43,383 nt of DNA. Origin: Alphaproteobacteria bacterium. GTDB lineage: Bacteria; Pseudomonadota; Alphaproteobacteria; Micavibrionales; Micavibrionaceae. Shown one piece after another: positions 33,197 to 43,383 of this stretch. The stretch lies in NCBI GenBank assembly GCA_002690045.1, contig NZDE01000006.1:1-43383 (forward strand), read 5' to 3'. The notes beneath the pieces were generated by a model. It was not told where the DNA came from, ran no database searches, and saw only the letters and a list, made by a program, of their open reading frames with translations. The translations under genes were made by a program, and so were the position numbers. Positions within the stretch are counted from its first letter, which is position 1, and each line of letters begins with the position of its first letter.

Positions 33197-35662
33197 ATGA
33201 GCCAATCAAAAATCGAATTTTATGATGTTGCAGATGTCGAAAAATATATGGAAGACCATTTTGACACCTGTCCAAATGAAAACCCAACATCACTAGATTT
33301 ATTGGTTATGCTCTCGCAGATGCATCCAGATGATTTCTCACAAGCCTTATTTGATTTGGACATTGAAGAAGAATCGTTTAATGCATTTTTAGAAACGGTA
33401 CAAAGAGCGGTTCTTGATAATAATAAGGAAGCGGGCATAGAGCCGGATGTTGGTCAGTTAGATTTTACTGATGAATTGCGTAGCTGTTTTGATTCTATTG
33501 AATACAGCATATCGCAGAATCCGGCGCAAATATTAGATGATGAGGATCGTGGCTTTAATTTCACTGATATTCTAAGTTTTATCCTTAAAAATTCAGATTG
33601 CATGGCGAGTATTTTGCTTAATCAGGCACAGCTTGGCCGAGTTGAAGAGTTGAATATGGAAGACCTTGAAGCGGCGTGGAAAAAGCCGTCATCACAAGGT
33701 GATATGAAGGATTTTGAAAGCTTCTTGATGAGTAGTATTTTTGGCATGGGTGCTGACCCATCACAAAAAAAACCTGGTAATTGGATGGCGGTTGTTGGTG
33801 GTGGTGCGCAACAGCCAGAAGAAGAAGCGGGCCCAGATGATGCGTCGAACTTTCTAAAAAATATTACGGCTGAGGCTAAAGAATCTGGTTTTGAAGCCGT
33901 GATAGGGCGTGATACTGAAATTAGCCAAGCTGTGCGAACTTTGCTTCGTAAAGAAAAACGTAACCCGATTTTTGTTGGCTCTGCGGGCGTTGGTAAAACG
34001 TCGGTTGCCTATGCGATTGCCCAGAAAATTGCTGATGGTGATGTGCCAGAAGAATTGCAAGGCCGTGATATTGTTAGCATGGACCTTGCGGCTATGGTTG
34101 CAGGCGCTAAATATCGTGGCGACTTTGAAAAGCGTATTAAAAATGTGTTGGAACATGTGAAGAAAACCAACGCGATTTTGTTCATTGATGAAATTCATAT
34201 GATTTGTGGTGCAGGCGCTGCCTCAGGCGCGGAGAAAATGGATGCATCAAATATTCTGAAAACGTATTTGAGCGACCAGAAGAACCCAATCTCTGTAATG
34301 GGCGCAACGACGTTTGATGAATTTAAAATTTTGGAAAAAGATGGCGCGCTTGAGCGTCGTATCTCTAAATTAGTGATTAATGAGCCAAGTAATGAATTGG
34401 CAATGACGATGATTGAAGGCAAGCGCGCTGCGTATGAAGCGCACCATAGCGGGGTCAAAGTTTCTGATGAAGCGATTGTTGCGGCTGTTGAATATTCAGC
34501 GCGTCACATTCATGACCGTTGTTTGCCAGATAAAGCCTTGGATATTCTTGATAGCGCCCTTGCCGCACAGCGTGATGGTTTTGTGCCTGAAAGTGGGACC
34601 AAAGGCGTTATTGGTGAAAGTGATGTTGTTGCACAGCTAAGCCGTCAGCTTGGCCGTGATATTGGCGTTATTAATGATCCAAAAATGAAAGAAAAGCTGG
34701 CAACAATGACCGAGCGCTTTAATGCGGCCGTGATTAACCAGAAACAAGCGATTAATAAAGTCGTTGACCGTGTTATGAATTCCGAAGCTGGTTTATTTGC
34801 CGATGCACGTAAGAATAAAACATTAGGTGCATTTATGTTTGCGGGTAAAACAGGTGTTGGTAAAACCGAATTATCGCAGCAACTCGCTAAAGAGCTAGGT
34901 GTTCCGCTAATTCGTTATGATATGAGTGAATATCAGGAAGCTACAGCTTATAAGCGCCTAACAGGTGCTGACCCTGGTTATGTGGGGTATGACGAAGGTG
35001 GTCAGCTTGTAAACGATATTCGTGAAAACCCAAGCTGCGTATTGTTGCTTGATGAAATCGAAAAGGCGCACCCATCGGTTTATAAAGTGCTGTTGCAGGT
35101 GCTTGATAATGCAAAAATTAAAGATGGTCAGGGTCGCGTGGCAGATTTCCAAAATGTTTATGTTGTTATGACGTCGAATATTGGTGCGACCTTAGAAGAA
35201 ATTCGCGGTATTGGCTTTAATGCGAAATCGACAACTGTTGAAACGCAGCGCGCAGACATGATTAAGCAAGTCTTTAGTCCTGAATTTGTTGGTCGTATGG
35301 ATGACATTGTTGAATTTAACGATTTGGATAATGTCGATGACTTCGTTCAAATCCTTGATATTCACTTGCAGCCACAACTTGATAGTTTGAAAGATAAGGG
35401 CATTAAAGTGAAGTTTGACCAAAGCGCTAAAGAATTTATTGCTGACGTAGCGATGGAACAAAAGCTTGGTGCACGCCCTGCGAAAAAAGCAATTGAAGAT
35501 TATTTCCAAAAGCCATTGGTGAAGGCTTTCTGTGAAGGGGCGCTTGGCGAAGGTTATAGCGTTACCATTAAGGCGCCGAAGAATGATAATGATGAAGCGC
35601 TTGATATTCGTTATAGAAAGCCTGCGCAGAAGCGTTTACCTGCGCCTAAGGCAACTGCATAA
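33197..35662 (+). CDS. ClpA-like AAA+ unfoldase (Clp/Hsp100)
   Basis: 821 aa against 758 for E. coli ClpA. The N-terminal 160 residues are only faintly Clp_N-like (TSLDLLVMLSQMHPDDF) and strongly acidic. The first AAA+ module has Walker A GSAGVGKTS (about 261) and Walker B LFIDEIHMI (about 328); the second has GKTGVGKTE (about 549), YVGYDEGGQL and LLLDEIEKAH (about 618). No coiled-coil M domain of ClpB is present. The segment GIGF (about 675) lies where ClpA and ClpX carry the loop that docks ClpP, so a degradation role with ClpP is likely. No clpS is beside it. The altered N-domain suggests other adaptors or substrates than the housekeeping ClpA. Confidence 0.88.
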   Translation: MSQSKIEFYDVADVEKYMEDHFDTCPNENPTSLDLLVMLSQMHPDDFSQALFDLDIEEESFNAFLETVQRAVLDNNKEAGIEPDVGQLDFTDELRSCFDSIEYSISQNPAQILDDEDRGFNFTDILSFILKNSDCMASILLNQAQLGRVEELNMEDLEAAWKKPSSQGDMKDFESFLMSSIFGMGADPSQKKPGNWMAVVGGGAQQPEEEAGPDDASNFLKNITAEAKESGFEAVIGRDTEISQAVRTLLRKEKRNPIFVGSAGVGKTSVAYAIAQKIADGDVPEELQGRDIVSMDLAAMVAGAKYRGDFEKRIKNVLEHVKKTNAILFIDEIHMICGAGAASGAEKMDASNILKTYLSDQKNPISVMGATTFDEFKILEKDGALERRISKLVINEPSNELAMTMIEGKRAAYEAHHSGVKVSDEAIVAAVEYSARHIHDRCLPDKALDILDSALAAQRDGFVPESGTKGVIGESDVVAQLSRQLGRDIGVINDPKMKEKLATMTERFNAAVINQKQAINKVVDRVMNSEAGLFADARKNKTLGAFMFAGKTGVGKTELSQQLAKELGVPLIRYDMSEYQEATAYKRLTGADPGYVGYDEGGQLVNDIRENPSCVLLLDEIEKAHPSVYKVLLQVLDNAKIKDGQGRVADFQNVYVVMTSNIGATLEEIRGIGFNAKSTTVETQRADMIKQVFSPEFVGRMDDIVEFNDLDNVDDFVQILDIHLQPQLDSLKDKGIKVKFDQSAKEFIADVAMEQKLGARPAKKAIEDYFQKPLVKAFCEGALGEGYSVTIKAPKNDNDEALDIRYRKPAQKRLPAPKATA

Positions 35663-35687
35663 CGTCTGCTTTATTGAAGAATAAAAG

Positions 35688-35713
35688 AAAAGCGCCCTTA
35701 TGGGGCGCTTTTT
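35688..35713. terminator. bidirectional terminator between the ClpA-like and glycosyltransferase genes
   Basis: Stem AGCGCCC/GGGCGCT (35691-35697 with 35703-35709), flanked by AAAA before and TTTTT after, so it works on both strands. The stop codon of the minus-strand glycosyltransferase lies in the loop. Confidence 0.88.
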
Positions 35714-36501
35714 GCATTGAGTGTTGTGCCGCTGTGATTGCGCAGCCACCAATATATGGGGGGCATGCGTTTTTTGATAGCACTTGCCACGCCTTGGGTC
35801 AGGGCTATTTGCTTGTTATGGAGCAGGGAAAAGTCGAGTTCCTTCTTGCGGATGATCTGCTGTTCAATACGGCCGCGTTTTTCATTTTGTTGTGAAGCGC
35901 CGCCAGCGGCAAAAACGCATATTGGTTTGGGAATATAAAGCGCTTTTGGGTGCGCCTTTAAAAAGCGCAGCGTTAAATCATAATCCGCGGCGATTTTATA
36001 GAACGCATTATAAGTAAAGTTTTTCAGGAAATCTGTTTTGTAGAATATTGCTTGATGGTGGGTAAATAACCCGCGATGGATGGAGTGGTGTTTGCGTGCG
36101 GCTTTAAAGATAAGTTGGTGTGGGTTTGTTTCGCATTGTTCCAATGCATCACCGTATATCATACTAGGCATGAATTGATGGGCGCGGCTTATTTTGCGCA
36201 TCACATCATTATGGGCGAAACAATCGCCTGCATTCATAAATATAGTGTAATGGCCATTCGCTATCGGGATGGCTTTATTCATCGCATCATAAATACCGCC
36301 ATCAGGCTCGCTTATATATGTTGCGCCATTTAATGTTTTAAGGTATTCGACCGTGCCATCCGTTGATGCGCCATCAATGATGACCCATTCATAATCATTT
36401 GTATTGAGGGTGCGGATGCTTGCCTCTGTGGCTTTCAGGCCATCTAGGTTATCTTTGGTAATTGTAATAATAGAATATAGCGGGCGTGTTGTTGTGTTCA
36501 T
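35698..36501 (-). CDS. family 2 glycosyltransferase
   Basis: 267 aa with the GT-A fold: YSIITITKDNLDGLKATEAS at the start, WVIIDGASTDGTVEYL with the Asp-Gly-x-Ser-x-Asp nucleotide-sugar site, and YISEPDGGIYDAMNKAI, then MNAGDCF as the DXD-like end. It transfers a sugar from a nucleotide donor to a growing glycan at the cytoplasmic face. It is translated behind AAGGGAG and lies just downstream of the large SLBB export gene on the same strand, which points to capsule or exopolysaccharide work. Confidence 0.9.
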   Translation of the reverse strand: MNTTTRPLYSIITITKDNLDGLKATEASIRTLNTNDYEWVIIDGASTDGTVEYLKTLNGATYISEPDGGIYDAMNKAIPIANGHYTIFMNAGDCFAHNDVMRKISRAHQFMPSMIYGDALEQCETNPHQLIFKAARKHHSIHRGLFTHHQAIFYKTDFLKNFTYNAFYKIAADYDLTLRFLKAHPKALYIPKPICVFAAGGASQQNEKRGRIEQQIIRKKELDFSLLHNKQIALTQGVASAIKKRMPPIYWWLRNHSGTTLNAKSAP

Positions 36502-36555
36502 TAAAGGCTCCCTTATTATTGTTTTTATGGCGGGAGTATAGCGAATAATTTTTGA

Positions 36556-39255
36556 TTAATCATCCTGAATTTCACTGACCAAGAAACCAGTGACGGCCAG
36601 ATTGGTGAAAATCTGCGTAATATCCTTAGCGCTATCAAGGAAGCTAAATGGTTTTGGGTCATGCGGGACAATAATGCTCGACCCCGGGGGTATGAAGGGG
36701 ACGCTATGTGTCCAGTTGCCAAGATGTAATGGTTGGGCGCTGCCATCGGGGTAGACAACGAAAACGCGGTCCTTGTCCGCGTTGCGAGTGTAACCGCCCG
36801 CCTCATATATATATTCGCGCGCTTTCTTTTCACTGCGGAATTGTAGGGATGATGGAGAGAGGACTTCGCCGCTGACGCGCACGGTTAATGGGCGTTTCGG
36901 TATATAGATGCGGTCGCCCCGCTCAAGCAGCATGTTCAGTTCAGGATGCGTGGCCAATATATCAGGGTCGGATTCAAAAGTGATTCGGCCAATCGTGTCG
37001 GTATTGCTTAACTGTTCAATTAACTGGCGGGTCATGGCAATCTGATTATCATTTGGTGGGCTGTCGGATTGCATTTTATTGGCAAGCGCCAATTCTAAAT
37101 TACGGGCGTAGCTTTTATAACGCTGCGCTTCTATATGGCGTTCGCTCTTGCGGCTAAGGATCGCACCTTCAGCATAGGCGTATTTATTTACCCCGCCCGC
37201 CCGCGTGATTAAGCTTAATACCGTATCGCCCGCCATTAAATCATAACGGCCCGGGTTTTTGACTTCGCCGATGATCTGAACATGGTTGTCCGATATTTTG
37301 TTGAATTTCTGATTAATACGAATCGTGTCACCCGACGTAATGGTGATGTTCTCGGCCTGCTGTTGCTGAATGTTCACATTGCGGCGTTTTGTTTTGCGCA
37401 GTTCTTCAAATTCAGGGTGGCGGATGCTGTCTTCACGGCGGGGAATTTCAATATTCTTTTTATCTGCTTCTAACGTTAAGCCGCCCGCCACGGAAATAAT
37501 ATTGGCAAGGCTCGCGCCCTCACTGACTGGGTAATGCCCGCTGCGGCGTACGGCGCCACGAATAAAGGCGCTGCGTTCTTGTAGTATCGCGCGAATGTCT
37601 TCGGGGATTTGTTCTATATCGGCAAGGTTTTCGTTATCAACGTCACCATAGGCAATATTTTGTAAGAGTGGCTTTTGCTTCGTCTTGTGGGGGAAGGGCG
37701 TTTCTTCTTCATAAGGGTCAAGCATTTGGATTTGCGCATAGGAGAAGAAATGCAGGACATCGCCATCTTGCAGCGGCGCATCAAATTTGCGGCTTAGCAC
37801 CATTAAGGGAGAGAAACTTATATATTCAGGGGCAAGTGTCTTTTTGTTCCAACGTTCAATGACGGCGATTAATGGATATACATCGCGTCCTAGGTTGCGT
37901 TCATCCTTTATAAGGGCGGTAAGGGTGCGGTTTGACTTTAATGCATGCAGGCCGCTTGATAAGGCGTGACCGGTAATCTCAATCGTGCCTTCACGGCGCT
38001 CTTTGTTGCGTGAAACGGATAATATGCTGCCATCACTAAAGACGCGCGCGAACGGATCGTCAATTTCACTCATTTGCTCATCGCCGCTATTTTGCATGTC
38101 CAGTTTTAAATAGCGGGTCTTGCCCGGGGATAGTAAGCCGCCGCTCATATCCAGTAAATCATTTAGGGATAATGTTTGGGCGCGGTCTTTGCTTTTGTGC
38201 CACATGCCCTGCATGACGGGGAGGATCTCATATATACCGGCACGCTTAACTTCACCCGCAATCGCTATCGTTGGGCCAATTGGCGGCACGATGATGCGGT
38301 CGCCATCTTTCAGGCTGCTGTTAAAATTCTCCGCGCCGTGGAGGAGTAAGCTATAAAGATCAATCATTGACACTTGCCCATCACGGACAAGGCGGATTTG
38401 GCGTAGTGACCCTGTTTTATCAATGCCGCCGGCTTGCATCAGGGCATCAATAACATTGTGCTGGTTGCTTAACACGACGCGCCCTGGCTTTTTGAGGTGA
38501 CCCGCAACTAATATAGCGGCGCGGCGCATTTCACTTAAGGCAATATAGACAGATTGGTTATATTCATCACTAAACTGCGCGCTAATCTCCGCCTTTAATG
38601 CGCCAAGGCTTTTGCCGCTCGCGGAAATTGGCGCTATTCCGGGGATATGGATTTGTCCGTTGCTATCAAGGTCAATTTGATAATGCGCGTTACGTTGACC
38701 GGTTAGCGCAATGCTAAGGCGGTCGCCCACGCCAAGTATATAGGCATCACCCACTAAGCCAAGCGGCGGCGGTGTGTGCGCGGTCGACATATTATTTTGT
38801 AGGAAGTCGTAACCGAATTGATGTAGCTCTTCCAAAATGCGTCCTGAATAGAAGTTTTCTAACGCTGATACCGAGTCGTGCCCATTATCTATGCGTATAT
38901 CATCTGGCGCGGTGCTTGTTTGCTTATATAGGCGTTCAGTGACTAAGCGCTTAGGCTTTAACTGAGGGGCATGGCTATAATGTGATGATTGTGTGTCTCG
39001 TTCTGGCAAGGGCGGCGGTGCATTATAACGCAGACGCTGTGTTTGGCTCGGCGTTAATTGATAGAGGCTCTGTTCATCGTAATCATCAGCAGGGCGCTGC
39101 TGATTGTGTCCTGAAAAGGCGAGCGCATTCATCGCATCGGCCTGTGCAGGCTTTGTCGCATATCCAGATAGTATGATCATCGCGCAGCCGAGTGCCAAGC
39201 CACCTATAAGGGGCATGTAACGCGGTTTAAATCTGCCGTGTTTGCTGCGGATCAT
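36556..39255 (-). CDS. large SLBB-domain polysaccharide export protein (Wza-like group)
   Basis: 899 aa, more than twice the length of Wza (about 380). The N-terminus is basic with a hydrophobic segment (PLIGGLALGCAMIILSGYA), a signal sequence or anchor; no lipobox is clear. The polysaccharide export domain begins at YILGVGDRLSIALTGQRNAH (about 175), followed by several SLBB units: VLVAGHLKKPGRVVLSNQ-like AGHLKKPGRVVLS, IAGEVKRAGIYEIL, FIRGAVRRSGHYPVSEGASL, IIGEVKNPGRYDLMAGDTVL and VSGEVLSPSSLQF. It probably forms the periplasm-spanning and outer-membrane export channel. No strong ribosome site precedes the ATG at 39255. A tyrosine kinase or Wzc gene is not adjacent. Confidence 0.88.
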   Translation of the reverse strand: MIRSKHGRFKPRYMPLIGGLALGCAMIILSGYATKPAQADAMNALAFSGHNQQRPADDYDEQSLYQLTPSQTQRLRYNAPPPLPERDTQSSHYSHAPQLKPKRLVTERLYKQTSTAPDDIRIDNGHDSVSALENFYSGRILEELHQFGYDFLQNNMSTAHTPPPLGLVGDAYILGVGDRLSIALTGQRNAHYQIDLDSNGQIHIPGIAPISASGKSLGALKAEISAQFSDEYNQSVYIALSEMRRAAILVAGHLKKPGRVVLSNQHNVIDALMQAGGIDKTGSLRQIRLVRDGQVSMIDLYSLLLHGAENFNSSLKDGDRIIVPPIGPTIAIAGEVKRAGIYEILPVMQGMWHKSKDRAQTLSLNDLLDMSGGLLSPGKTRYLKLDMQNSGDEQMSEIDDPFARVFSDGSILSVSRNKERREGTIEITGHALSSGLHALKSNRTLTALIKDERNLGRDVYPLIAVIERWNKKTLAPEYISFSPLMVLSRKFDAPLQDGDVLHFFSYAQIQMLDPYEEETPFPHKTKQKPLLQNIAYGDVDNENLADIEQIPEDIRAILQERSAFIRGAVRRSGHYPVSEGASLANIISVAGGLTLEADKKNIEIPRREDSIRHPEFEELRKTKRRNVNIQQQQAENITITSGDTIRINQKFNKISDNHVQIIGEVKNPGRYDLMAGDTVLSLITRAGGVNKYAYAEGAILSRKSERHIEAQRYKSYARNLELALANKMQSDSPPNDNQIAMTRQLIEQLSNTDTIGRITFESDPDILATHPELNMLLERGDRIYIPKRPLTVRVSGEVLSPSSLQFRSEKKAREYIYEAGGYTRNADKDRVFVVYPDGSAQPLHLGNWTHSVPFIPPGSSIIVPHDPKPFSFLDSAKDITQIFTNLAVTGFLVSEIQDD

Positions 39256-39374
39256 TATTTATACTGTTTATCTATAGGGGGATGCGCTGCTTCTGATGTG
39301 AAGGCAACACATATAAGAACTATATGTATTCTACGCAATAATTGCGATTCTGTGAAGGGGCTTCGCTAAATTCA

Positions 39375-39863
39375 TTAGTCGCGGAGCATTTGGCCGAAAG
39401 CGATACCTTCGTTATTAGCGCGAATCGTTACCTTGTCATTGTTCTGTGGCGTGGTGCGCTCATCAAACCACAGGCGCACGACATTAAAGCGTATGGCTTG
39501 GCGCGGGCGATATATATCCGTGGTCTTCCGTTCAAGGCGGGGATAGAGAATATCATAACGCTGCCCGTCTTGATGAATATGAATTTTTTGGATGACGTCG
39601 TCATTCAGCATAATTTCAACCTCTTTGCCGTATAGTTCGGCAAGGAAATAGCCTTGTAGTATGCCTTCAGGATCCGCTTTCTTGAATTTGATGATTTCGA
39701 GTTCGCCTTTAATGCCCTTATTTTCGCCTTGGAATAATTTGGCTTCATATTCCCACTCTTTCTTTTTGCCAAAAATTAGCATCATTGCGATAAAGGCCGC
39801 GACATAGGCATACCATGGTAGAGATGTGGCCTGTTCAAAAAGGCGGAGTAAACTTTCCTTCAT
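39375..39863 (-). CDS. hypothetical protein with one membrane helix
   Basis: 162 aa. A single helix (YAYVAAFIAMMLIFG, about 18-32) follows a short N-terminal segment; KKKEW directly after it suggests that the beta-rich C-terminal part is cytoplasmic. That part (GELEIIKFKKADPEGILQGY, VEIMLNDDVIQKIHI) looks like a small beta barrel. Family not recognised. GGAGC precedes the ATG. It sits upstream of the export gene on the same strand, 119 bases away, so a role in the same surface process is possible but unproven. Confidence 0.6.
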   Translation of the reverse strand: MKESLLRLFEQATSLPWYAYVAAFIAMMLIFGKKKEWEYEAKLFQGENKGIKGELEIIKFKKADPEGILQGYFLAELYGKEVEIMLNDDVIQKIHIHQDGQRYDILYPRLERKTTDIYRPRQAIRFNVVRLWFDERTTPQNNDKVTIRANNEGIAFGQMLRD

Positions 39864-39880
39864 GTGGCGGTGCTCCTTAT

Positions 39881-40480
39881 TTAAGGGTTATGGGCTTTGA
39901 AATAGGATAACAGCTTTGGGTCATCTTTAAAATGCTGTAGGGATGCTTGCATAGAGCGACAGTCTTCTAAGGCGTAATGTTGGTTGATGTTTACGCAGAG
40001 CCCAAAATGTTTGGCAAGCCCGCCGCTATTTACAGACTTTGTAGCCGGATCAATCGAATGGAAGAGCTTGCTGATGTCATGCCCAGTAAAGGGCGTAATC
40101 TCATTAGATAAGTTATAAAGCTGTGTAATATTATAATTTAATGCGGTGTGGTCTCCACCGTAACTATATTGCGGGTGGTTTTGGCAATAGGCATTAAACA
40201 ATGTGCAGGCACGTTTAAATGTGACGCCCTCCTTATTTAGTATGTCATCGGTGATTGATGTGAGCTTGGTACAATATGGTGATAGGCTCGGGTTTAATGT
40301 CGGCTTGATGAATATATTGAAAGCTGGGGCAACTTCTGTGAAGTTTTTGGTCTCGACCATAATCGCCGCAATTTGGATGATTTCTGGTTCTTGCCAATCT
40401 TCACTCCACCATGATGATGTGCCATCAGATTTTGCCCAGCATGTCATTTCCGTATCGTATATAATAATTATATTAGACAT
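39881..40480 (-). CDS. DEDDh-type 3'-5' exonuclease family protein
   Basis: 199 aa. The Exo I motif is YDTEMTCW (D-x-E), Exo II lies in YSYGGDHTALNYNI, and Exo III is HYALEDCRS, with the catalytic His and Asp. This is the layout of the KapD/inhibitor-of-KinA and ERI-1-like branch of RNase T-type exonucleases. It removes nucleotides from 3' ends of DNA or RNA; the substrate is unknown. It lies 17 bases upstream of the one-helix protein on the same strand. Confidence 0.85.
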   Translation of the reverse strand: MSNIIIIYDTEMTCWAKSDGTSSWWSEDWQEPEIIQIAAIMVETKNFTEVAPAFNIFIKPTLNPSLSPYCTKLTSITDDILNKEGVTFKRACTLFNAYCQNHPQYSYGGDHTALNYNITQLYNLSNEITPFTGHDISKLFHSIDPATKSVNSGGLAKHFGLCVNINQHYALEDCRSMQASLQHFKDDPKLLSYFKAHNP

Positions 40481-40610
40481 TATTGATGTGTCTTTCTTTA
40501 AAAAGTGCCGTAATCTAAGGCGAGGAAGCTTGGTTAGCCAGTGGAATTTATTCTAAAAGATTGTTTTTATTGAATAAAGAAAAAAAGTTACAGAAAACGC
40601 ATATTAGGTG

Positions 40611-40640
40611 TTGACGTGTGGTATCGTTCTGACATATAAC
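40611..40640 (+). promoter_or_regulatory. upstream rRNA promoter P1
   Basis: TTGACG at 40611-40616, an 18-base spacer and TATAAC at 40635-40640. Confidence 0.6.
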
Positions 40641-40777
40641 CCCATTCACCGACGCGGTACTGATTGAATGATTGGCGCAGCGGCGGTTAGCGGAGACGCA
40701 GTTTACACAGTAGCTAAAGTCAAATATAGAGTTTAAAAACTGAGTTAAAAAAAATCGAAAAAAGTTACAAATTGTAG

Positions 40778-40806
40778 TTGACATCGATTTTTAAAAACTG
40801 TAGTGT
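40778..40806 (+). promoter_or_regulatory. downstream rRNA promoter P2
   Basis: A perfect TTGACA at 40778-40783, a 17-base spacer and TAGTGT at 40801-40806, with an A-tract-rich stretch upstream that may serve as an UP element. Confidence 0.65.
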
Positions 40807-40812
40807 CCACAA

Positions 40813-40899
40813 GCTTTCAATGCAACGGCAGATCACGGATCGCCACTGACTTCCTAAGAAGAAGTGGCTAAGAGATCTTTTGTCGGTTTAATTGAAAGC
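40813..40899 (+). other. structured 5' leader of the rRNA transcript
   Basis: GCTTTCAAT (40813-40821) and ATTGAAAGC (40891-40899) make a perfect 9-bp outer stem. Inside it, GCCACT/AGTGGC plus CTTC/GAAG (40842-40868) make a second hairpin. The outer stem starts about where P2 transcription should start. Confidence 0.55.
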
Positions 40900-41114
40900 A
40901 TGGTTCTTGAAAATCGTAAGTTTGAAGAAAAAAGATTCGCAGGCAGCAAGGCTGTTAAGTGTATCGGATACACGACAAAAATGGCTACTTGTCTGTATGC
41001 AAATCTTTTAGAGCTATAGCTTTATTATGATAAAGACGCTATAGACGGGTAACCGATTAATTATACTTCAGTGAGAACGCAAGCAATATACAGCTTGTTC
41101 TGATTGATGGAATC

Positions 41115-42615
<1,501 letters not shown>

Positions 42616-42691
42616 GTATCTGGTACATGCCCTGCTGCCTACGTATCTTTTTTCTGAGAACTAAAATCAAGGAACCAAAATATACCCGATA

Positions 42692-42768
<77 letters not shown>

Positions 42769-42787
42769 TTCATGGTTAAACACTATA

Positions 42788-42863
42788 GGGCCCTTAGCTC
42801 AGCTGGGAGAGCGCCTGATTTGCATTCAGGAGGTCAGCGGTTCGATCCCGCTAGGGTCCACCA
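42788..42863 (+). tRNA. tRNA-Ala (TGC)
   Basis: 76 bases, cloverleaf complete, anticodon TGC in TTTGCAT, TTCGATCC T loop and encoded CCA. It follows tRNA-Ile by 19 bases, as in most alphaproteobacterial rRNA operons. Confidence 0.97.
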
Positions 42864-43127
42864 GTTTTTCTGGCATTTCTTTATTAAGTCTTTTTTGAAG
42901 ATTTAATTGAGGAATGAATTTTCTTCAAGGTTCTTGTACATCGTAAATAGGTAATGAAATGAAATGTTATTGATTACTCCTAATCAATAACGCCAACAAT
43001 TAATGTCTAACACATTATTTGATTTTTCAAATAGTGTAACAAGCTGAGAATATCGAGTTTTCTTTGCAAGGAAGTTTAAGATATTTAGTTTACTAAGTAT
43101 TTTTGCTTCTGCGCGTAGTTTAAATTC
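42864..43127 (+). other. tRNA-Ala to 23S spacer
   Basis: 264 AT-rich bases without genes. It contains a hairpin GTTATTGATTA/TAATCAATAAC (about 42966-42991) that probably serves processing. Confidence 0.5.
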
Positions 43128-43383
43128 AAGTGTCATAAGTGCATCTCGTGGATGCCTTGGCGATCAGAGGCGATGAAGGACGTGGTACGCTGCGATAAGC
43201 TACGGCGAGGTGCGAACAACCTTTGACCCGTAGATCTCCGAATGGGGAAACCCACTCTTTTAGAGTATCTTGTACTGAATACATAGGTGCAAGAGGCAAA
43301 CCTGGGGAATTGAAACATCTTAGTACCCAGAGGAAAGGAAATCAACCGAGACTCCGTTAGTAGTGGCGAGCGAACGCGGACCA
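43128..43383 (+). rRNA. rrl: 23S ribosomal RNA, 5' part only
   Basis: The conserved 5' region is seen (GTGGATGCCTTGGCGATCAG, GATGAAGGACGTGGTACGCT, and CAACCGAGACTCCGTTAGTA with GTGGCGAGCGAACGCGG). The start is approximate. The gene is cut by the window end. Confidence 0.95.

Larger units (their letters stand above)
40481..41114 (+). other. rRNA operon promoter and leader region
   Basis: A region of 634 bases without a credible gene. It holds two promoters (40611-40640 and 40778-40806) and a leader of about 300 bases with several stem-loops: an outer 9-bp stem with an inner hairpin (40813-40899), GTGTATC/GATACAC (40959-40973) and GAAC-AAGC/GCTTGTTC (41075-41100), the last close to the 16S start and perhaps a processing site. 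Confidence 0.7.

Noticed and set aside
40548-40784. 78-codon open frame on the minus strand in the rRNA promoter region.
   Set aside because: It covers both rRNA promoter elements, has no ribosome site and has a low-complexity composition; probably chance.

Overview
The window comes from an alphaproteobacterium with moderately low GC. The support is the 16S rRNA gene, whose signature and order (16S, tRNA-Ile GAT, tRNA-Ala TGC, 23S) are typical of the class, plus Shine-Dalgarno sites that match its CCTCC anti-SD, and a Tat-type leader. The genus cannot be fixed from what is visible. No insertion sequence, prophage or CRISPR array was seen, so this reads as ordinary chromosome with several accessory clusters.

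Layout. 1-2.4 kb: small membrane proteins and a YeiH-type (PSE family) transporter. 2.4-5.2 kb: an ECF sigma factor translationally coupled to a membrane-anchored von Willebrand A protein. 5.3-6.7 kb: two orphan proteins, the first behind a promoter that overlaps a 9+9 bp palindrome. 6.7-10.8 kb: a minus-strand operon of a Wzx-like flippase, a membrane-anchored sulfotransferase, a Tat-leader sulfotransferase and a Sec-leader CysQ/PAP phosphatase. 10.9-13.8 kb: a Kef-type antiporter and a DUF481 outer-membrane protein. 14.1-19.6 kb: the conserved stress operon prkA, DUF444 (yeaH), spoVR. 19.6-21.4 kb: a DMT permease and an orphan membrane protein. 21.6-24.1 kb: three tandem AIM24/TIGR00266 paralogues followed by a small secreted protein. 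24.1-25.6 kb: a BigR/SqrR-like repressor with two YeeE/YedE sulfur-transport half-proteins. 25.7-29.8 kb: a four-gene operon (unknown 400-aa protein, LuxI/FeeM-like acyltransferase, AraC regulator, ThiF/E1-like enzyme) behind a near-consensus promoter. 29.9-31.7 kb: a U32 protein. 31.8-35.7 kb: two small paralogues, a broken reading frame with an 11-G tract, and a ClpA-like unfoldase. 35.7-39.9 kb: a family 2 glycosyltransferase, a large SLBB export protein and a one-helix membrane protein. 39.9-40.5 kb: a DEDDh exonuclease. 40.6 kb to the end: an rRNA operon with two promoters and a structured leader, cut off inside 23S.

Two clusters stand out. In the 6.7-10.8 kb operon all three sulfation-related enzymes carry export or membrane-anchor signals. 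This suggests PAPS-dependent sulfation outside the cytoplasm, with a resident PAP phosphatase, much like the Golgi arrangement of eukaryotes. The 25.7-29.8 kb operon looks like a biosynthesis and response unit for an acylated small molecule that includes an E1-like adenylating enzyme and a protein of unrecognised family. All functions are read from motifs by eye; none has been checked by a database search.
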